Below are positions 1 through 7,821 of a stretch of 34,382 bases of DNA, piece by piece. The stretch is from Acidimicrobiia bacterium. GTDB taxonomy: Bacteria; Actinomycetota; Acidimicrobiia; IMCC26256; JAENVU01. Numbering within the stretch: the first letter of the stretch is position 1; the number at the start of each line of letters is the position of its first letter. The position numbers and the translations under genes are program-made. A model generated the notes under the pieces. The model worked only from the letters and a program-made list of their open reading frames with translations. It searched no databases and was not told the DNA's origin. The DNA is taken from positions 1 through 34,382 of the forward strand of contig JANYJV010000111.1 in the NCBI GenBank assembly GCA_025361725.1. Direction: 5' to 3'.

Positions 1-3
1 CCG

Positions 4-50
4 TTTTGGCGTCCTGTATTGCTGCGTGGCAGCACATCAGGACGCCAAAA
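4..50. promoter_or_regulatory. 47-nt near-perfect palindrome upstream of the F420 oxidoreductase
   Basis: The arms TTTTGGCGTCCTG (4-16) and CAGGACGCCAAAA (38-50) are perfect 13-bp complements. Inside them TGCTGC (20-25) pairs with GCAGCA (29-34), leaving a 3x3 internal loop. The structure ends 16 nt before the proposed -10 of the gene at 80, so it covers the -35 region. The T run is 5' and the A run 3', the reverse of an intrinsic terminator. An operator or a leftover palindromic repeat are the likely readings. The structure is seen; the function is inferred. Confidence 0.6.
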
Positions 51-66
51 GTGGCACCGGCACCCA

Positions 67-72
67 TACAGT
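67..72 (+). promoter_or_regulatory. Putative -10 (TACAGT) for a leaderless transcript
   Basis: TACAGT lies 7 nt before the ATG at 80, and no Shine-Dalgarno sequence precedes that ATG. The spacing fits transcription starting at or next to the start codon. The same arrangement recurs before many genes of this window. No -35 was identified. Confidence 0.45.
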
Positions 73-79
73 ACGGCTG

Positions 80-955
80 ATGGACTTGGGACGGGTGGGG
101 ATCTGGACACACTTCGAGACGCAGCCGATGACGCGGGCGCAGGAACTGGCGGGTGAGATCGAGTCGCTCGGTTATGGCGCGCTGTGGGTCCCCGAGACCG
201 CAGGTCGGGACGCGCTGGTCAGCGCCGCGCTGTTGCTGAGCGCCACCTCCACGCTCCCCGTGGCCACCGGCATCGCCGGGATCTACGGGCGTGATCCCGT
301 CGCGATGGCGTGCGGTCACAAGACGATCGAGGAGGCATTCCCCGAACGGTTCGTGCTCGGCCTCGGGGTGAGCCATGCGCCGGCGGTCGAAGGGCTGCGG
401 AAGAAGACCTACGGTCCGCCGCTCACTGCGATGCGCGAGTACCTCGACGGCATGGACGCCGCGCCGTACTTCGCACTCGAGCCGAGGACGCCACCGGTGC
501 GCGTGCTCGCGGCACTCGGTCCGAAGATGCTCGAACTCGCGCGCGACCGGGCGGCCGGTGCCCATCCGTACTTCGTGCCTGTGGAGCACACCGCCATCGC
601 ACGCGAGGCCCTCGGTCCGGATGCGCTGCTCGCCCCCGAGCAGATGGTGGTGCTCGAGACCGACCCGGACACGACGCGCACGATCGCACGGCGCTCGATG
701 AAGATGTACCTGAGCCTGCCCAACTACGTGAACAACCTGTTCCGACTCGGCTGGACCGAAACGGATGTTGCCGACGGTGGCACCGACAAGCTGGTCGACG
801 CCATCGTGGCGTGGGGTGACGAGTCCGCGATCAAAGCCCGCGTCGACGATCACCACGCAGCCGGCGCCAACCACGTTTGCATCCAAGTCCTCGCCGAAGA
901 CTTCTTCGCAGCACCCGTCGACGCCTGGCGCCGCCTCGCCCCCGCCTTGCTCTGA
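80..955 (+). CDS. LLM-class F420-dependent oxidoreductase (TIGR03620-like)
   Basis: Predicted 291-aa luciferase-like (alpha/beta)8-barrel enzyme that would use reduced coenzyme F420 for hydride transfer; the substrate is unknown. The N-terminal MDLGRVGIWT, the ELAGEIESLGYGALWVPE segment and the LGLGVSHAP motif are typical of the TIGR03620 subgroup. The reading frame is open from an ATG at 26, but that start lies inside the palindrome at 4-50 and adds a non-conserved leader. The ATG at 80 begins at the family's usual N-terminus and follows a TACAGT hexamer by 7 nt, so it is preferred. The gene converges on the amidohydrolase at 973 with only 17 nt between stop codons. F420 use is a family inference. 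Confidence 0.88.
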   Translation: MDLGRVGIWTHFETQPMTRAQELAGEIESLGYGALWVPETAGRDALVSAALLLSATSTLPVATGIAGIYGRDPVAMACGHKTIEEAFPERFVLGLGVSHAPAVEGLRKKTYGPPLTAMREYLDGMDAAPYFALEPRTPPVRVLAALGPKMLELARDRAAGAHPYFVPVEHTAIAREALGPDALLAPEQMVVLETDPDTTRTIARRSMKMYLSLPNYVNNLFRLGWTETDVADGGTDKLVDAIVAWGDESAIKARVDDHHAAGANHVCIQVLAEDFFAAPVDAWRRLAPALL

Positions 956-972
956 GCAGATCCGCTCGCCCT

Positions 973-2199
973 CTAACTCGGAAAAGTGTCTTCCAGGCGC
1001 AGCATGCGAATGGCGTTGGTGCGGACGATCTGCACGATGGTGTCGTCATCCAGGTCCCGCATGATGTCCATCGCGACCTTGCGCGAGTGCGGCCACGTGG
1101 AGTCCGAGTGCGGATAGTCCGTCTCGAACGTCACCGTCTCGACACCGATCTCGTCGAGTGACTTCAGGCCGTGCGGGTCGTCGAAGAAGCAACCGAAGAC
1201 GTGCTCGCGGTACGCCTGGCTCGGCGGGACCTTGACCTTGTCGGCGACGCCACCCCAACCGCGGTTCTCGGCCCAGACTTTGTCGGCCCGATCGAGGACG
1301 TACGGAATCCAACCGATCTGGCCTTCGGAGTAGGCCAGCTGCAGATTCGGAATGCGCTCGAGCACACCGGACATCAGATAGTCCGTCAACGACATGGCCG
1401 CGTTCATGGACGTGAGCGTGGAGCTCACCGCGGGCGGCGCGTCGGCCGAGGTCGACGGCATCTTCGAACTCGAACCGATGTGCATCGACACCACGGTCTC
1501 GGTATCGGCACACGCCTCGAAGAACGGATCCCAATAGCCGTCGGGATCGTGGATCGAAGGCAGACCAAGGAACGGTGGGATTTCGGAGAAGGCCACGGCA
1601 TGGGCGCCACGCGCGGCATTGCGACGGATCTCCGCAGCTGCGAGGTTTGCGTCCCAGAGCTGGATGATCGGCAGCGGGATGAGCCGACCACCGGAACCGG
1701 CACACCACTCGTCGAACTGCCAGTCGTTGTAGGCCTTCACGCAGAGGTCGGCGAGCACCTTGTCTTCACGCTCGAGGAACGTCTGGCCACAGAACCTCGG
1801 GAAGGTGGGAAACGAGAGTGACGCCTCGACCCAGTTGACGTCCATGTCCTCGAGCCGAGCCGTGGGGTCCCAGCAGCCCCGGCGCATGTCCTCCATGGTG
1901 ATCGGTGTCACCGTGATCTCTTCGCGAGGCACACCGGCCGCCGCCATCACCCTGGTCAACGGGTACTTGAGGTCTTCGATGTCCCACCAGTCGCACCAGG
2001 TTCCGTCTTCGCCGGCGTTGGACTCGCGGTAGGCGAAGACCCCGCCGACGAACGTCATCTCGGCGACCTTGCGTCGGTGCATCGTCGGTCCGAGCGCCTT
2101 GTACTTCGCGGGCAACCGGTCCGACCAGACCGTTGGCGGCTCCATCACGTGATCGTCGACGGAGATGATCTTGGGGAATTCTTCGGGCGTGAACTGCAT
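973..2199 (-). CDS. Amidohydrolase family metal-dependent hydrolase (amidohydrolase_2 type)
   Basis: 408-aa TIM-barrel hydrolase of the amidohydrolase_2 group, which contains decarboxylases and hydrolases acting on aromatic or cyclic acids. The N-terminal strand reads KIISVDDHVMEPP, where many relatives have a D-x-H-x pair. SMHIGSSS supplies a barrel histidine. TDYPHSDSTWPHS near the C-terminus is the family's signature containing the metal-binding Asp. Length is usual for the group. The ATG at 2199 is preceded on the minus strand by a TAGCCT hexamer 6 nt upstream and by a 15-bp palindrome just beyond it, suggesting a repressed leaderless promoter. The substrate cannot be told from sequence. 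Relatives often sit in aromatic, steroid or acyl-CoA catabolism loci, compatible with the CoA ligases and thiolase here. Confidence 0.85.
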   Translation of the reverse strand: MQFTPEEFPKIISVDDHVMEPPTVWSDRLPAKYKALGPTMHRRKVAEMTFVGGVFAYRESNAGEDGTWCDWWDIEDLKYPLTRVMAAAGVPREEITVTPITMEDMRRGCWDPTARLEDMDVNWVEASLSFPTFPRFCGQTFLEREDKVLADLCVKAYNDWQFDEWCAGSGGRLIPLPIIQLWDANLAAAEIRRNAARGAHAVAFSEIPPFLGLPSIHDPDGYWDPFFEACADTETVVSMHIGSSSKMPSTSADAPPAVSSTLTSMNAAMSLTDYLMSGVLERIPNLQLAYSEGQIGWIPYVLDRADKVWAENRGWGGVADKVKVPPSQAYREHVFGCFFDDPHGLKSLDEIGVETVTFETDYPHSDSTWPHSRKVAMDIMRDLDDDTIVQIVRTNAIRMLRLEDTFPS

Positions 2200-2205
2200 G
2201 GCCGG

Positions 2206-2211
2206 AGGCTA
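2206..2211 (-). promoter_or_regulatory. Putative -10 (TAGCCT) of the amidohydrolase gene
   Basis: On the minus strand TAGCCT ends 6 nt before the ATG at 2199, the spacing of a leaderless start. No Shine-Dalgarno sequence is seen. The palindrome at 2215-2229 lies directly upstream. Confidence 0.45.
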
Positions 2212-2214
2212 CAT

Positions 2215-2229
2215 CTGACGACCCGTCAG
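2215..2229. promoter_or_regulatory. Operator-like palindrome CTGACG-N3-CGTCAG
   Basis: A perfect 6-bp inverted repeat with a 3-nt spacer begins 3 nt upstream of the proposed -10 of the amidohydrolase gene, in the -35/-10 spacer. This is where a dimeric repressor such as a TetR-family protein would block RNA polymerase. The palindrome is seen; the regulator is not identified. Confidence 0.5.
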
Positions 2230-2396
2230 GACGGAGAGCGGCTGCAATCGGCGACCAGAAGCATGTGAGACCTCAAGTGGAATGTCGATCGACGAAATGC
2301 GACCAGAACGTGTCCGACTCGGGACTTTGTGTTCTACCGGGTCGAATCGCGCGTCGGTACCGTGATGGCAGCAACCCACTTCACCGGGAGGAACCC

Positions 2397-2837
2397 ATGG
2401 CCAGCACCCGACCGAACGCCGACGGCATCGAGACGTTGCTCAACCGGCTGAGCGCTGCGACCGACCAGATCACGAAAGCTTCCGAGAAGCAGGCTCGGGA
2501 AGTCGACAAGCAGTTGAAGCGGCTCGTCGACCGTGGCGAGAAGTCGACCGAACGTTTGCTCAAGACGATCGACAAAGAGATCAAGGCCCAAATCAAGAGC
2601 CTGCGCCGCGAGTTGCACGACGTCGAGCGCCGAGTCGCCAAGATGCGCCAAGCCGGCAAGCAGCAGTTGGCCACAAAGAAGGCCGCGGCCGCGCGTTCCG
2701 TCGCGAAACCACCGGCGACGAAGAAAAAGGCCGCGGCAAAAAAGAGCCCGTCAAAGCAGGCCGCGGCGAAGCAGCGCCCGGCCAAGCGCACGACCGCGAA
2801 GCGGACCGCCAAGAAGACCGTCACCCGCCCGAGCTGA
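2397..2837 (+). CDS. Histone H1-like protein: coiled-coil helix plus Lys/Ala-rich tail
   Basis: 146-aa basic protein. Residues about 10-95 are charged, heptad-like and helical, with no Pro and few Gly, resembling a coiled coil or a phasin/apolipoprotein-like helix. The remaining ~50 residues are a low-complexity KKAAAKK/AKRTTAKR tail typical of bacterial histone H1-like or HupB C-terminal extensions that bind DNA non-specifically. There is no HU core. The ATG at 2397 has a strong GGGAGG 6 nt upstream. The in-frame upstream extension to 2265 is Arg/Cys-rich and lacks such a site, so it was rejected. Nucleoid or storage-granule association are both possible; neither is proven. Confidence 0.7.
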   Translation: MASTRPNADGIETLLNRLSAATDQITKASEKQAREVDKQLKRLVDRGEKSTERLLKTIDKEIKAQIKSLRRELHDVERRVAKMRQAGKQQLATKKAAAARSVAKPPATKKKAAAKKSPSKQAAAKQRPAKRTTAKRTAKKTVTRPS

Positions 2838-2934
2838 CCCAGCCGTCTGCCGCAACCGGGCGGCATCGGTCGAGAACTGACCGGTACGATCAAGGGTTCG
2901 CATCGGGGTCCGCGTCGCGTACCGGCGGGGGTCA

Positions 2935-2940
2935 TATCGT
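2935..2940 (+). promoter_or_regulatory. Putative -10 (TATCGT) of the sugar porter gene
   Basis: TATCGT ends 6 nt before the ATG at 2947, and no Shine-Dalgarno sequence precedes that ATG. This fits the leaderless pattern of the window. Confidence 0.45.
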
Positions 2941-2946
2941 CCGGCG

Positions 2947-4350
2947 ATGCGCAGGATGAGTACCGGCAGAATCGCCGCGCTCGCCGGGCTCGGTGGGTTG
3001 CTCTTCGGCTACGACACCGGGGTCATCGGCGGGGCGCAGCTCTTCATCCAGAAGGACTTCCACCTTTCGTCCCTCTCCGACGAGCTCCTGGTGTCGTGCG
3101 TCCTGATCGGTGCGATCGTCGGGTCGCTCGTCGCCGGTTGGCTCGTCGCCCGGGCGGGCCGAAAAGTGGCGATCATGACCTCGGGCCTGTTGTTCGTGGT
3201 GGGTTCGATCGCAGCCGCCGCAGCACCGGGTGCCGGCTTCCTCGATGCCGCCCGCATTGTCGTTGGCGTCGCCATCGGCATCGTCTCCGTGGCTGCCCCG
3301 TTGTACGTCGCGGAGATGGCGCCGGCGGACCGCCGTGGATCACTCGTTGCCATCTACCAACTTGCGATCACCATCGGAATCTTCGCGGCCTACCTCGTCG
3401 ACGAAGCCTTCGCTCACGACGAAGCCTGGCGCATCATGTTTGCGATCGGCATCGTTCCCGCAGCGTTGCTCGTCCTCGGGATGCGAGGCCTGCCAGAGTC
3501 TCCGCGTTGGCTCGTTGATCGCGGCCGCCGCGACGAAGCGCACCAGGTGATCGCGATGCTCGGCGCCGACGACGCCGGCGTTGCGTCCGAGCTTGCGGCC
3601 ATCGATGCCGCGCGCGCGGCAGACACCGGAGCGGGGTGGCATGCGGTGCTCGGTCGGTCCGCCCGATCCGCGCTCATCATCGCCGTCGGGCTCGCGTTGG
3701 TGCAGCAACTCACGGGGATCAACACCGTGATCTACTACGCGCCGCGCATATTCAAGGCGGCCGGTCTCGGGTCCAGTAGCGCCGCCATCTGGGCATCGGT
3801 GTCGGTGAGCGTTGTGAATGTCGGCGCCACCTTCATCGCCATTCGGTTCGTCGACCGGGTCGGTCGAAAACCACTCCTGTTCATCGGCATCACCGGCATG
3901 GTGGTGGCCCTCGCCGGACTGTCCGCCCTCTTCGCCACCACCACTCGCAGCGACGGCTTCTCGCTGCACGACGCGCTCACCATCGGAGCGCTCTGGGTGT
4001 ACGTGATCTTCTTCGCCTTCTCGCTCGGGCCCATCGTGTGGATCATGATCTCCGAGGTCTTCCCGCAGAACGTGCGGGGTCCCGGCAACGGCATCGCGAC
4101 GATGGCCGGGTGGGCGGGCAACCTGCTGGTGTCGCTCACGTTCCTGAGCCTGATCGACGCACTCGGCGAGTCCGGCACCTTCGCGCTCTACGCCGTGATC
4201 GGGCTCGCCTCACTGATGTTCATCCGACTGCGGGTGCCCGAGACCAAGGGCAAAACCCTCGAGGAGATCCAAACCGCGATCACGCGCCAACGTCCCACCG
4301 GTGAGGCATCGGATCGTGGATCACGTCTTGGGAAAATGTCTCGACCGTGA
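2947..4350 (+). CDS. MFS sugar porter (XylE/GalP/GLUT family)
   Basis: 467-aa inner-membrane symporter for a monosaccharide, probably proton-coupled. All sugar-porter signatures are visible: GYDTGVIGG in TM1 (about 21-29), RAGRK in loop 2-3 (69-73), PESPRW after TM6 (183-188), QQLTGINTVIYYAP in TM7 (253-266), DRVGRKP in loop 8-9 and PETKGKTLEEIQ at the C-terminus. Twelve hydrophobic segments fit the fold and the length is usual. The QQLTGIN motif is part of the sugar site in crystallised relatives. The gene seems to be transcribed alone from a TATCGT-type promoter. The exact sugar is not predictable. Confidence 0.93.
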   Translation: MRRMSTGRIAALAGLGGLLFGYDTGVIGGAQLFIQKDFHLSSLSDELLVSCVLIGAIVGSLVAGWLVARAGRKVAIMTSGLLFVVGSIAAAAAPGAGFLDAARIVVGVAIGIVSVAAPLYVAEMAPADRRGSLVAIYQLAITIGIFAAYLVDEAFAHDEAWRIMFAIGIVPAALLVLGMRGLPESPRWLVDRGRRDEAHQVIAMLGADDAGVASELAAIDAARAADTGAGWHAVLGRSARSALIIAVGLALVQQLTGINTVIYYAPRIFKAAGLGSSSAAIWASVSVSVVNVGATFIAIRFVDRVGRKPLLFIGITGMVVALAGLSALFATTTRSDGFSLHDALTIGALWVYVIFFAFSLGPIVWIMISEVFPQNVRGPGNGIATMAGWAGNLLVSLTFLSLIDALGESGTFALYAVIGLASLMFIRLRVPETKGKTLEEIQTAITRQRPTGEASDRGSRLGKMSRP

Positions 4351-4446
4351 ACTGCGCACCGTCGGGCACAATCATGCCGGCACCTTCACCCGGCGACCGT
4401 CGCGGTGGAAGTGTGGGTCAATGCGGGTCTTTTCGGGGAGATGAGC

Positions 4447-5283
4447 ATGTATATCGGGACTGTGCAGGAACTGTGGCGGTATCCGGTCAAGTCGATGGGC
4501 GGCGAGACGCTCGACGCCGCCACTGTTGGATCGGGCGGCATCGACAACGATCGCGGCTGGGCACTCCAGGAATCCGCGACCGGCAAGGTTGCGAGCGCGA
4601 AGAACCCGCGCGCGTTTCGTGCCCTCCTCGAGTACGCCGCCACCGTCGACGGCCCCACCGCGGACGCGACCGTCACCATCACCGGCCCGGACAACTTCTC
4701 TGTTCAGACGTCCGACGTTCGCCACGCCGCGCGGCTGTCGGACGCGATCGGTCGACCGGTCACACTCGCACGCGCGGGCGAAGTGGACGCGCTCTATGAA
4801 TCCGAGTGGCCGGACATGGAAGGTCTCGTCATCTCCAACATGAGTCTCGACCTCCCAGTGGCGATGAGCACCGAGAAGACGTCGTTCGTGGACCTCGCGG
4901 CGATCCATCTGCTCTCGACCGCTTCGCTGCACACCCTCGCCGCGCTCGCGCCTGAATCTGCCGTCGACGTGCGCCGATTCCGACCGAACCTCGTCATCGA
5001 CACCGGCCACGCGACCGGCTTCGTCGACGCGGAATGGGTCGGACACGACGTCGAGATCGGCGACAGCGTGGTGCTTCGGATTTCCGACAACGCCACCCGC
5101 TGTGTGATGACGACGTTGGCCCAAGGGTCGCTTCCGCAGGACCGGAACGTGCTGAAGACTTTGGCCGTCGAGAACCAACAAGAGTTCGGCGGGCTCGGTC
5201 GATCGGCGTGTTTCGGGGTCTACGCCGAAGTCGTCACCGGAGGCTCGGTCCGGGTGGGTGACGAGGTGAGCACCCGCACGTGA
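4447..5283 (+). CDS. MOSC domain-containing protein
   Basis: 278-aa protein with an N-terminal MOSC_N beta-barrel (VQELWRYPVKSMGGE) and a C-terminal MOSC domain (RFRPNLVID, then TRCVMTTLAQG with the conserved Cys). MOSC proteins bind or transfer the molybdenum cofactor; relatives include mARC/YcbX-type N-hydroxylated-compound reductases and sulfurases. No ferredoxin domain or FeS cysteine set is present, so this is the two-domain form. Two ATGs, at 4441 and 4447, are in frame. GGGGAG ends at 4440, touching the first but 6 nt before the second, so 4447 was chosen. The gene converges on the isochorismatase-like gene with 7 nt between them. The substrate is unknown. Confidence 0.88.
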   Translation: MYIGTVQELWRYPVKSMGGETLDAATVGSGGIDNDRGWALQESATGKVASAKNPRAFRALLEYAATVDGPTADATVTITGPDNFSVQTSDVRHAARLSDAIGRPVTLARAGEVDALYESEWPDMEGLVISNMSLDLPVAMSTEKTSFVDLAAIHLLSTASLHTLAALAPESAVDVRRFRPNLVIDTGHATGFVDAEWVGHDVEIGDSVVLRISDNATRCVMTTLAQGSLPQDRNVLKTLAVENQQEFGGLGRSACFGVYAEVVTGGSVRVGDEVSTRT

Positions 5284-5290
5284 CGCGAAC

Positions 5291-5908
5291 TCACACCCAC
5301 GCCGCGAGCACCGCCTCGGTGGTAGTCAGGGTGGCCACCAGCGCAAGGGTGTTGGCGATCACGGCGGCGGCGTACTCCGGCGGCACACCCGCGACCGCGT
5401 CGGTCGGCATCACGAACTGGTAACCGAGATTGACCGCGTCGAACGCGAAGTTGATCATCCCGATGTTCACCGACACGCCGACGCCGACGATCGTGCGCAC
5501 ACCGCAGTGGCGCAGCATCGGATCCAACTGGGTTCCGGTCATCGGTCCGAGCCCGTGATACCGCGCGAGCACGACGTCGCGCGGATCGTTGCCGATGGCA
5601 GCGGGCACCTGCACGGACTGCGAACCCGGCGAGAGTCGGAGCGGCGCTTTCTGCACCCCGGCGAACAACCGCGCGTTGCGATTCGCGCCGACCATGTCGT
5701 CGCGGGTCTCTGCAGTGCAGTGGAAGACGGGGATCGAGAGTTGACGCGCACGGGCTGCAAGCGCGGCGCAGTGCTCGATGAGACCCACTGCCTCGGCCGC
5801 AGCGGCGAGGGCCGGCAGCACCGATGGCGAACCCACCACGCCGTTCTGTACTTCTTGGAGGACCAACGCGGTGTGACCCGGTGCGATGAGTTCGTCGAGC
5901 GCGGGCAC
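5291..5908 (-). CDS. Isochorismatase-fold protein with an altered catalytic triad
   Basis: 205-aa Rossmann-like protein of the isochorismatase/cysteine-hydrolase superfamily. Family enzymes use an Asp-Lys-Cys triad. Here the DMQN-type motif reads EVQN (Asp to Glu19), the K-x-x-Y motif reads LARY (Lys to Leu114), and the nucleophile in the GVxTxxC motif is Gly150 (VGVSVNIGM). The scaffold is otherwise intact, including the cis-peptide-type GVGVSVN turn, AFDAVNLGYQFVMPTDAVAG and C-terminal ANTLALV. It is thus unlikely to be a normal amidase or isochorismatase and may bind ligand or have a changed chemistry. The GTG start has GGAGGAG 6 nt upstream, inside the last codons of the acyl-CoA ligase, so it is translationally coupled to it (3-nt gap). 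Confidence 0.82.
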   Translation of the reverse strand: MPALDELIAPGHTALVLQEVQNGVVGSPSVLPALAAAAEAVGLIEHCAALAARARQLSIPVFHCTAETRDDMVGANRNARLFAGVQKAPLRLSPGSQSVQVPAAIGNDPRDVVLARYHGLGPMTGTQLDPMLRHCGVRTIVGVGVSVNIGMINFAFDAVNLGYQFVMPTDAVAGVPPEYAAAVIANTLALVATLTTTEAVLAAWV

Positions 5909-5911
5909 GCG

Positions 5912-7600
5912 CTACTCCTCCGCGAACGACAGGTCGGTGTCGGCCATCAGGACCGCTTTCACGACCTTGCCGGTGGCGTTGCGCGGCAACGATTCGACCC
6001 GGAACTCCCACACCGTCGGCACCTTGTAGTACGCCAGCGTCTCCGCGCAGAAGGCAGTCAACTCGTCGGCATCGAGAGTCGAGCCCGGCATCGCCACCAC
6101 CACGGCCTTGACCTCGTGCCCGAGCGCCTCGTGGTCCTGCGGGATCACCGCCACCTCGGCGACGGCAGGGTGCGCCTCGAGCCGATTCTCGATCTCGATG
6201 GGATAGACGTTCTCACCACCCCGAAGGATCAGGTCTCGTTTTCGGGTGGCGAGATACAGCCGGCCGCCATCCATCCGGCCGATGTCTCCGGTCCGCAACC
6301 AGCCGCCGACCAGGATCGTCGCCGCGGTTTCGTCCGGTCGTCGCCAGTATCCCGGCATGACCATCGGACCGCGCAGGAAGATCTCCCCGTCCTCGCCTTC
6401 GGACAGGACCGCACCGGACTCGTCCCGGATCTCCAGCTCGACGGTGGGAAGCGGACGTCCCGCCGACTCCGGGTACGCCACGAGTTCTTCACCAGCGTTG
6501 ACCGTGGCCAGCGCGGCGCATTCGGTCTGCCCGTACCCGACGCCCATCGCGCCGCGGAGGTTCGGGATCGCGATGCGGGCTTTCTCGAGCAAGGCCGGCG
6601 AGAACGCGGATCCGCCCCCGCCACCGTTGCGGAGTCCGGTCAGGTCGTAGTCCGCCAGCTTCGGGTGGTTGATGACGCGATGAAGCATCGTCACCGTGTA
6701 CGACCAACCGGTGATGCCCTCGGACTGGATAAGCGTCATCACCACTTCGGGATCGAACCGCCCGAGGGTCCACACTGATCGAGTTCCGCTCAGCATGAAG
6801 GCGATCGCCCCCATGTGGAGTCCACTCACGTGGAACAACGGGTACGTCACGAGCTGGCAGACGGGCGGTGCATCCGGCGGACCTGGATGGAGCATCGCGT
6901 TGCGCGCGCCGTGAAAGAACGACATCCCGATCGCGCCGATCACGTTCCGATGGGTGTTGACCGCGCCCTTCGGCCGGCCCGTGGTGCCGCTCGTGTACAG
7001 GATCAGCGCGGGATCGTCCTCGTCGATCGCCACCGTCGGCAACTCCGCGTCGGGGTGCGCGTGCCAGATCCGATCGAAGTCGTCCTCGATCACGATCGTC
7101 GGGACCCCGGAGTCCTCACCGTCCAACCGAGCGAGTCGTTTGCCGTCCGCAACCAACACCTTGGGATCGCTGTCCGCGATGCCGTATCTGATCTCGTCTC
7201 CGACCCACCAACCGTTCAGACCGACGGCGATCGCACCCAGGCTGACGGTCGCCCAGAAGGTCACAATCCACTCGGGACAGTTGGCCGCCAAGATCGCCAC
7301 CCGGTCTCCGGCGGTCACGCCGTAGTCGTCCTGGAGCACTCGAGCCGTGGACGCAACCGCCCGACGGTGTTCCTCGTGAGTGACCACACGACGCGTGTCC
7401 CGGTCTGCGAATACCAGGTACTCGCGACTCCCGAACGCCGTCGATGCCTCGAGCGCCTCGCGCAACGACCGCAGGCGGTTTGTAAATACCGCCATCGGTT
7501 CGCCCCGGACCATCTCGCGTCCAACTTCGAAGAAGCCGCCGGGCCCGGTCAACTGTGCTTCGAGTTCGGCCATTCCCGTCGGCCTTCCGGCTTCATCCAT
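5912..7600 (-). CDS. AMP-dependent acyl-CoA synthetase/ligase (FadD-like)
   Basis: 562-aa ANL-superfamily enzyme that activates a carboxylic acid to an acyl-adenylate and then a CoA thioester. Motifs in order: LILYTSGTTGRPKGAV (P-loop, about residue 200), GYGQTEC (A5), WLRTGDIGRMDGG (A7), RKRDLILRGGENVYPIEIE (hinge and A8) and RNATGKVVKAVL with the adenylation Lys near the end. Specificity is open: medium- or long-chain fatty acid, or an aromatic/steroid acid. ATG 7600 is preceded on the minus strand by TAGGGT with an 8-nt spacer, fitting leaderless use; the in-frame ATG at 7573 is an alternative. It is first in a two-gene operon with the isochorismatase-like gene. Confidence 0.92.
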   Translation of the reverse strand: MDEAGRPTGMAELEAQLTGPGGFFEVGREMVRGEPMAVFTNRLRSLREALEASTAFGSREYLVFADRDTRRVVTHEEHRRAVASTARVLQDDYGVTAGDRVAILAANCPEWIVTFWATVSLGAIAVGLNGWWVGDEIRYGIADSDPKVLVADGKRLARLDGEDSGVPTIVIEDDFDRIWHAHPDAELPTVAIDEDDPALILYTSGTTGRPKGAVNTHRNVIGAIGMSFFHGARNAMLHPGPPDAPPVCQLVTYPLFHVSGLHMGAIAFMLSGTRSVWTLGRFDPEVVMTLIQSEGITGWSYTVTMLHRVINHPKLADYDLTGLRNGGGGGSAFSPALLEKARIAIPNLRGAMGVGYGQTECAALATVNAGEELVAYPESAGRPLPTVELEIRDESGAVLSEGEDGEIFLRGPMVMPGYWRRPDETAATILVGGWLRTGDIGRMDGGRLYLATRKRDLILRGGENVYPIEIENRLEAHPAVAEVAVIPQDHEALGHEVKAVVVAMPGSTLDADELTAFCAETLAYYKVPTVWEFRVESLPRNATGKVVKAVLMADTDLSFAEE

Positions 7601-7608
7601 GAGGCCGG

Positions 7609-7614
7609 ACCCTA
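7609..7614 (-). promoter_or_regulatory. Putative -10 (TAGGGT) of the acyl-CoA ligase operon
   Basis: On the minus strand TAGGGT ends 8 nt before ATG 7600, the leaderless arrangement seen elsewhere in the window. Confidence 0.35.
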
Positions 7615-7623
7615 GCGGCGCGT

Positions 7624-7757
7624 GCCGGACGGCTCAGAGAAACCGATCGTCCGGCTCGACCCTGCGGAGGCTTCAGGTTTATCCTTCTCACTGCCCCCGG
7701 GGCGTGGGCCGCGGGCCTCCCTGCCCGGTCCGCCGGCCAGTCCCGGGGGCACTTTTT
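7624..7757 (+). ncRNA. Candidate structured small RNA or leader ending in an intrinsic terminator
   Basis: Between two divergent genes the plus strand can fold into consecutive hairpins. GCCGGACG (7624-7631) pairs perfectly with CGTCCGGC (7648-7655) around a 16-nt loop. CCTG (7661-7664) pairs with CAGG (7674-7677). A long GC-rich hairpin at 7692-7751 ends in five T residues. No ORF with a recognisable start is encoded, and the plus-strand gene downstream begins only at 7822. A short RNA or a terminating riboregulator for the membrane-protein gene would both explain it. I do not recognise an Rfam family. Confidence 0.4.
7692..7757 (+). terminator. Strong Rho-independent terminator-like hairpin
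   Basis: TGCCCCCGGG (7692-7701) and CCCGGGGGCA (7742-7751) form a perfect 10-bp stem, with inner GGCCG/CGGCC and GGGC/GCCC pairing. It is followed by C and TTTTT (7753-7757). No annotated plus-strand gene precedes it, so it must end an uncharted transcript or attenuate the downstream gene. Confidence 0.7.
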
Positions 7758-7821
7758 GACCCGAGATGATCGTGGTTCCGTTCCGGTCAACTCCGACGAG
7801 TTGCCTGCCGATGAAGTGATC

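Noticed and set aside
7756..7821. N-terminal extension of the membrane-protein gene
   Set aside because: The start would lie on the T run of the terminator hairpin; the later ATG directly precedes the hydrophobic segment.
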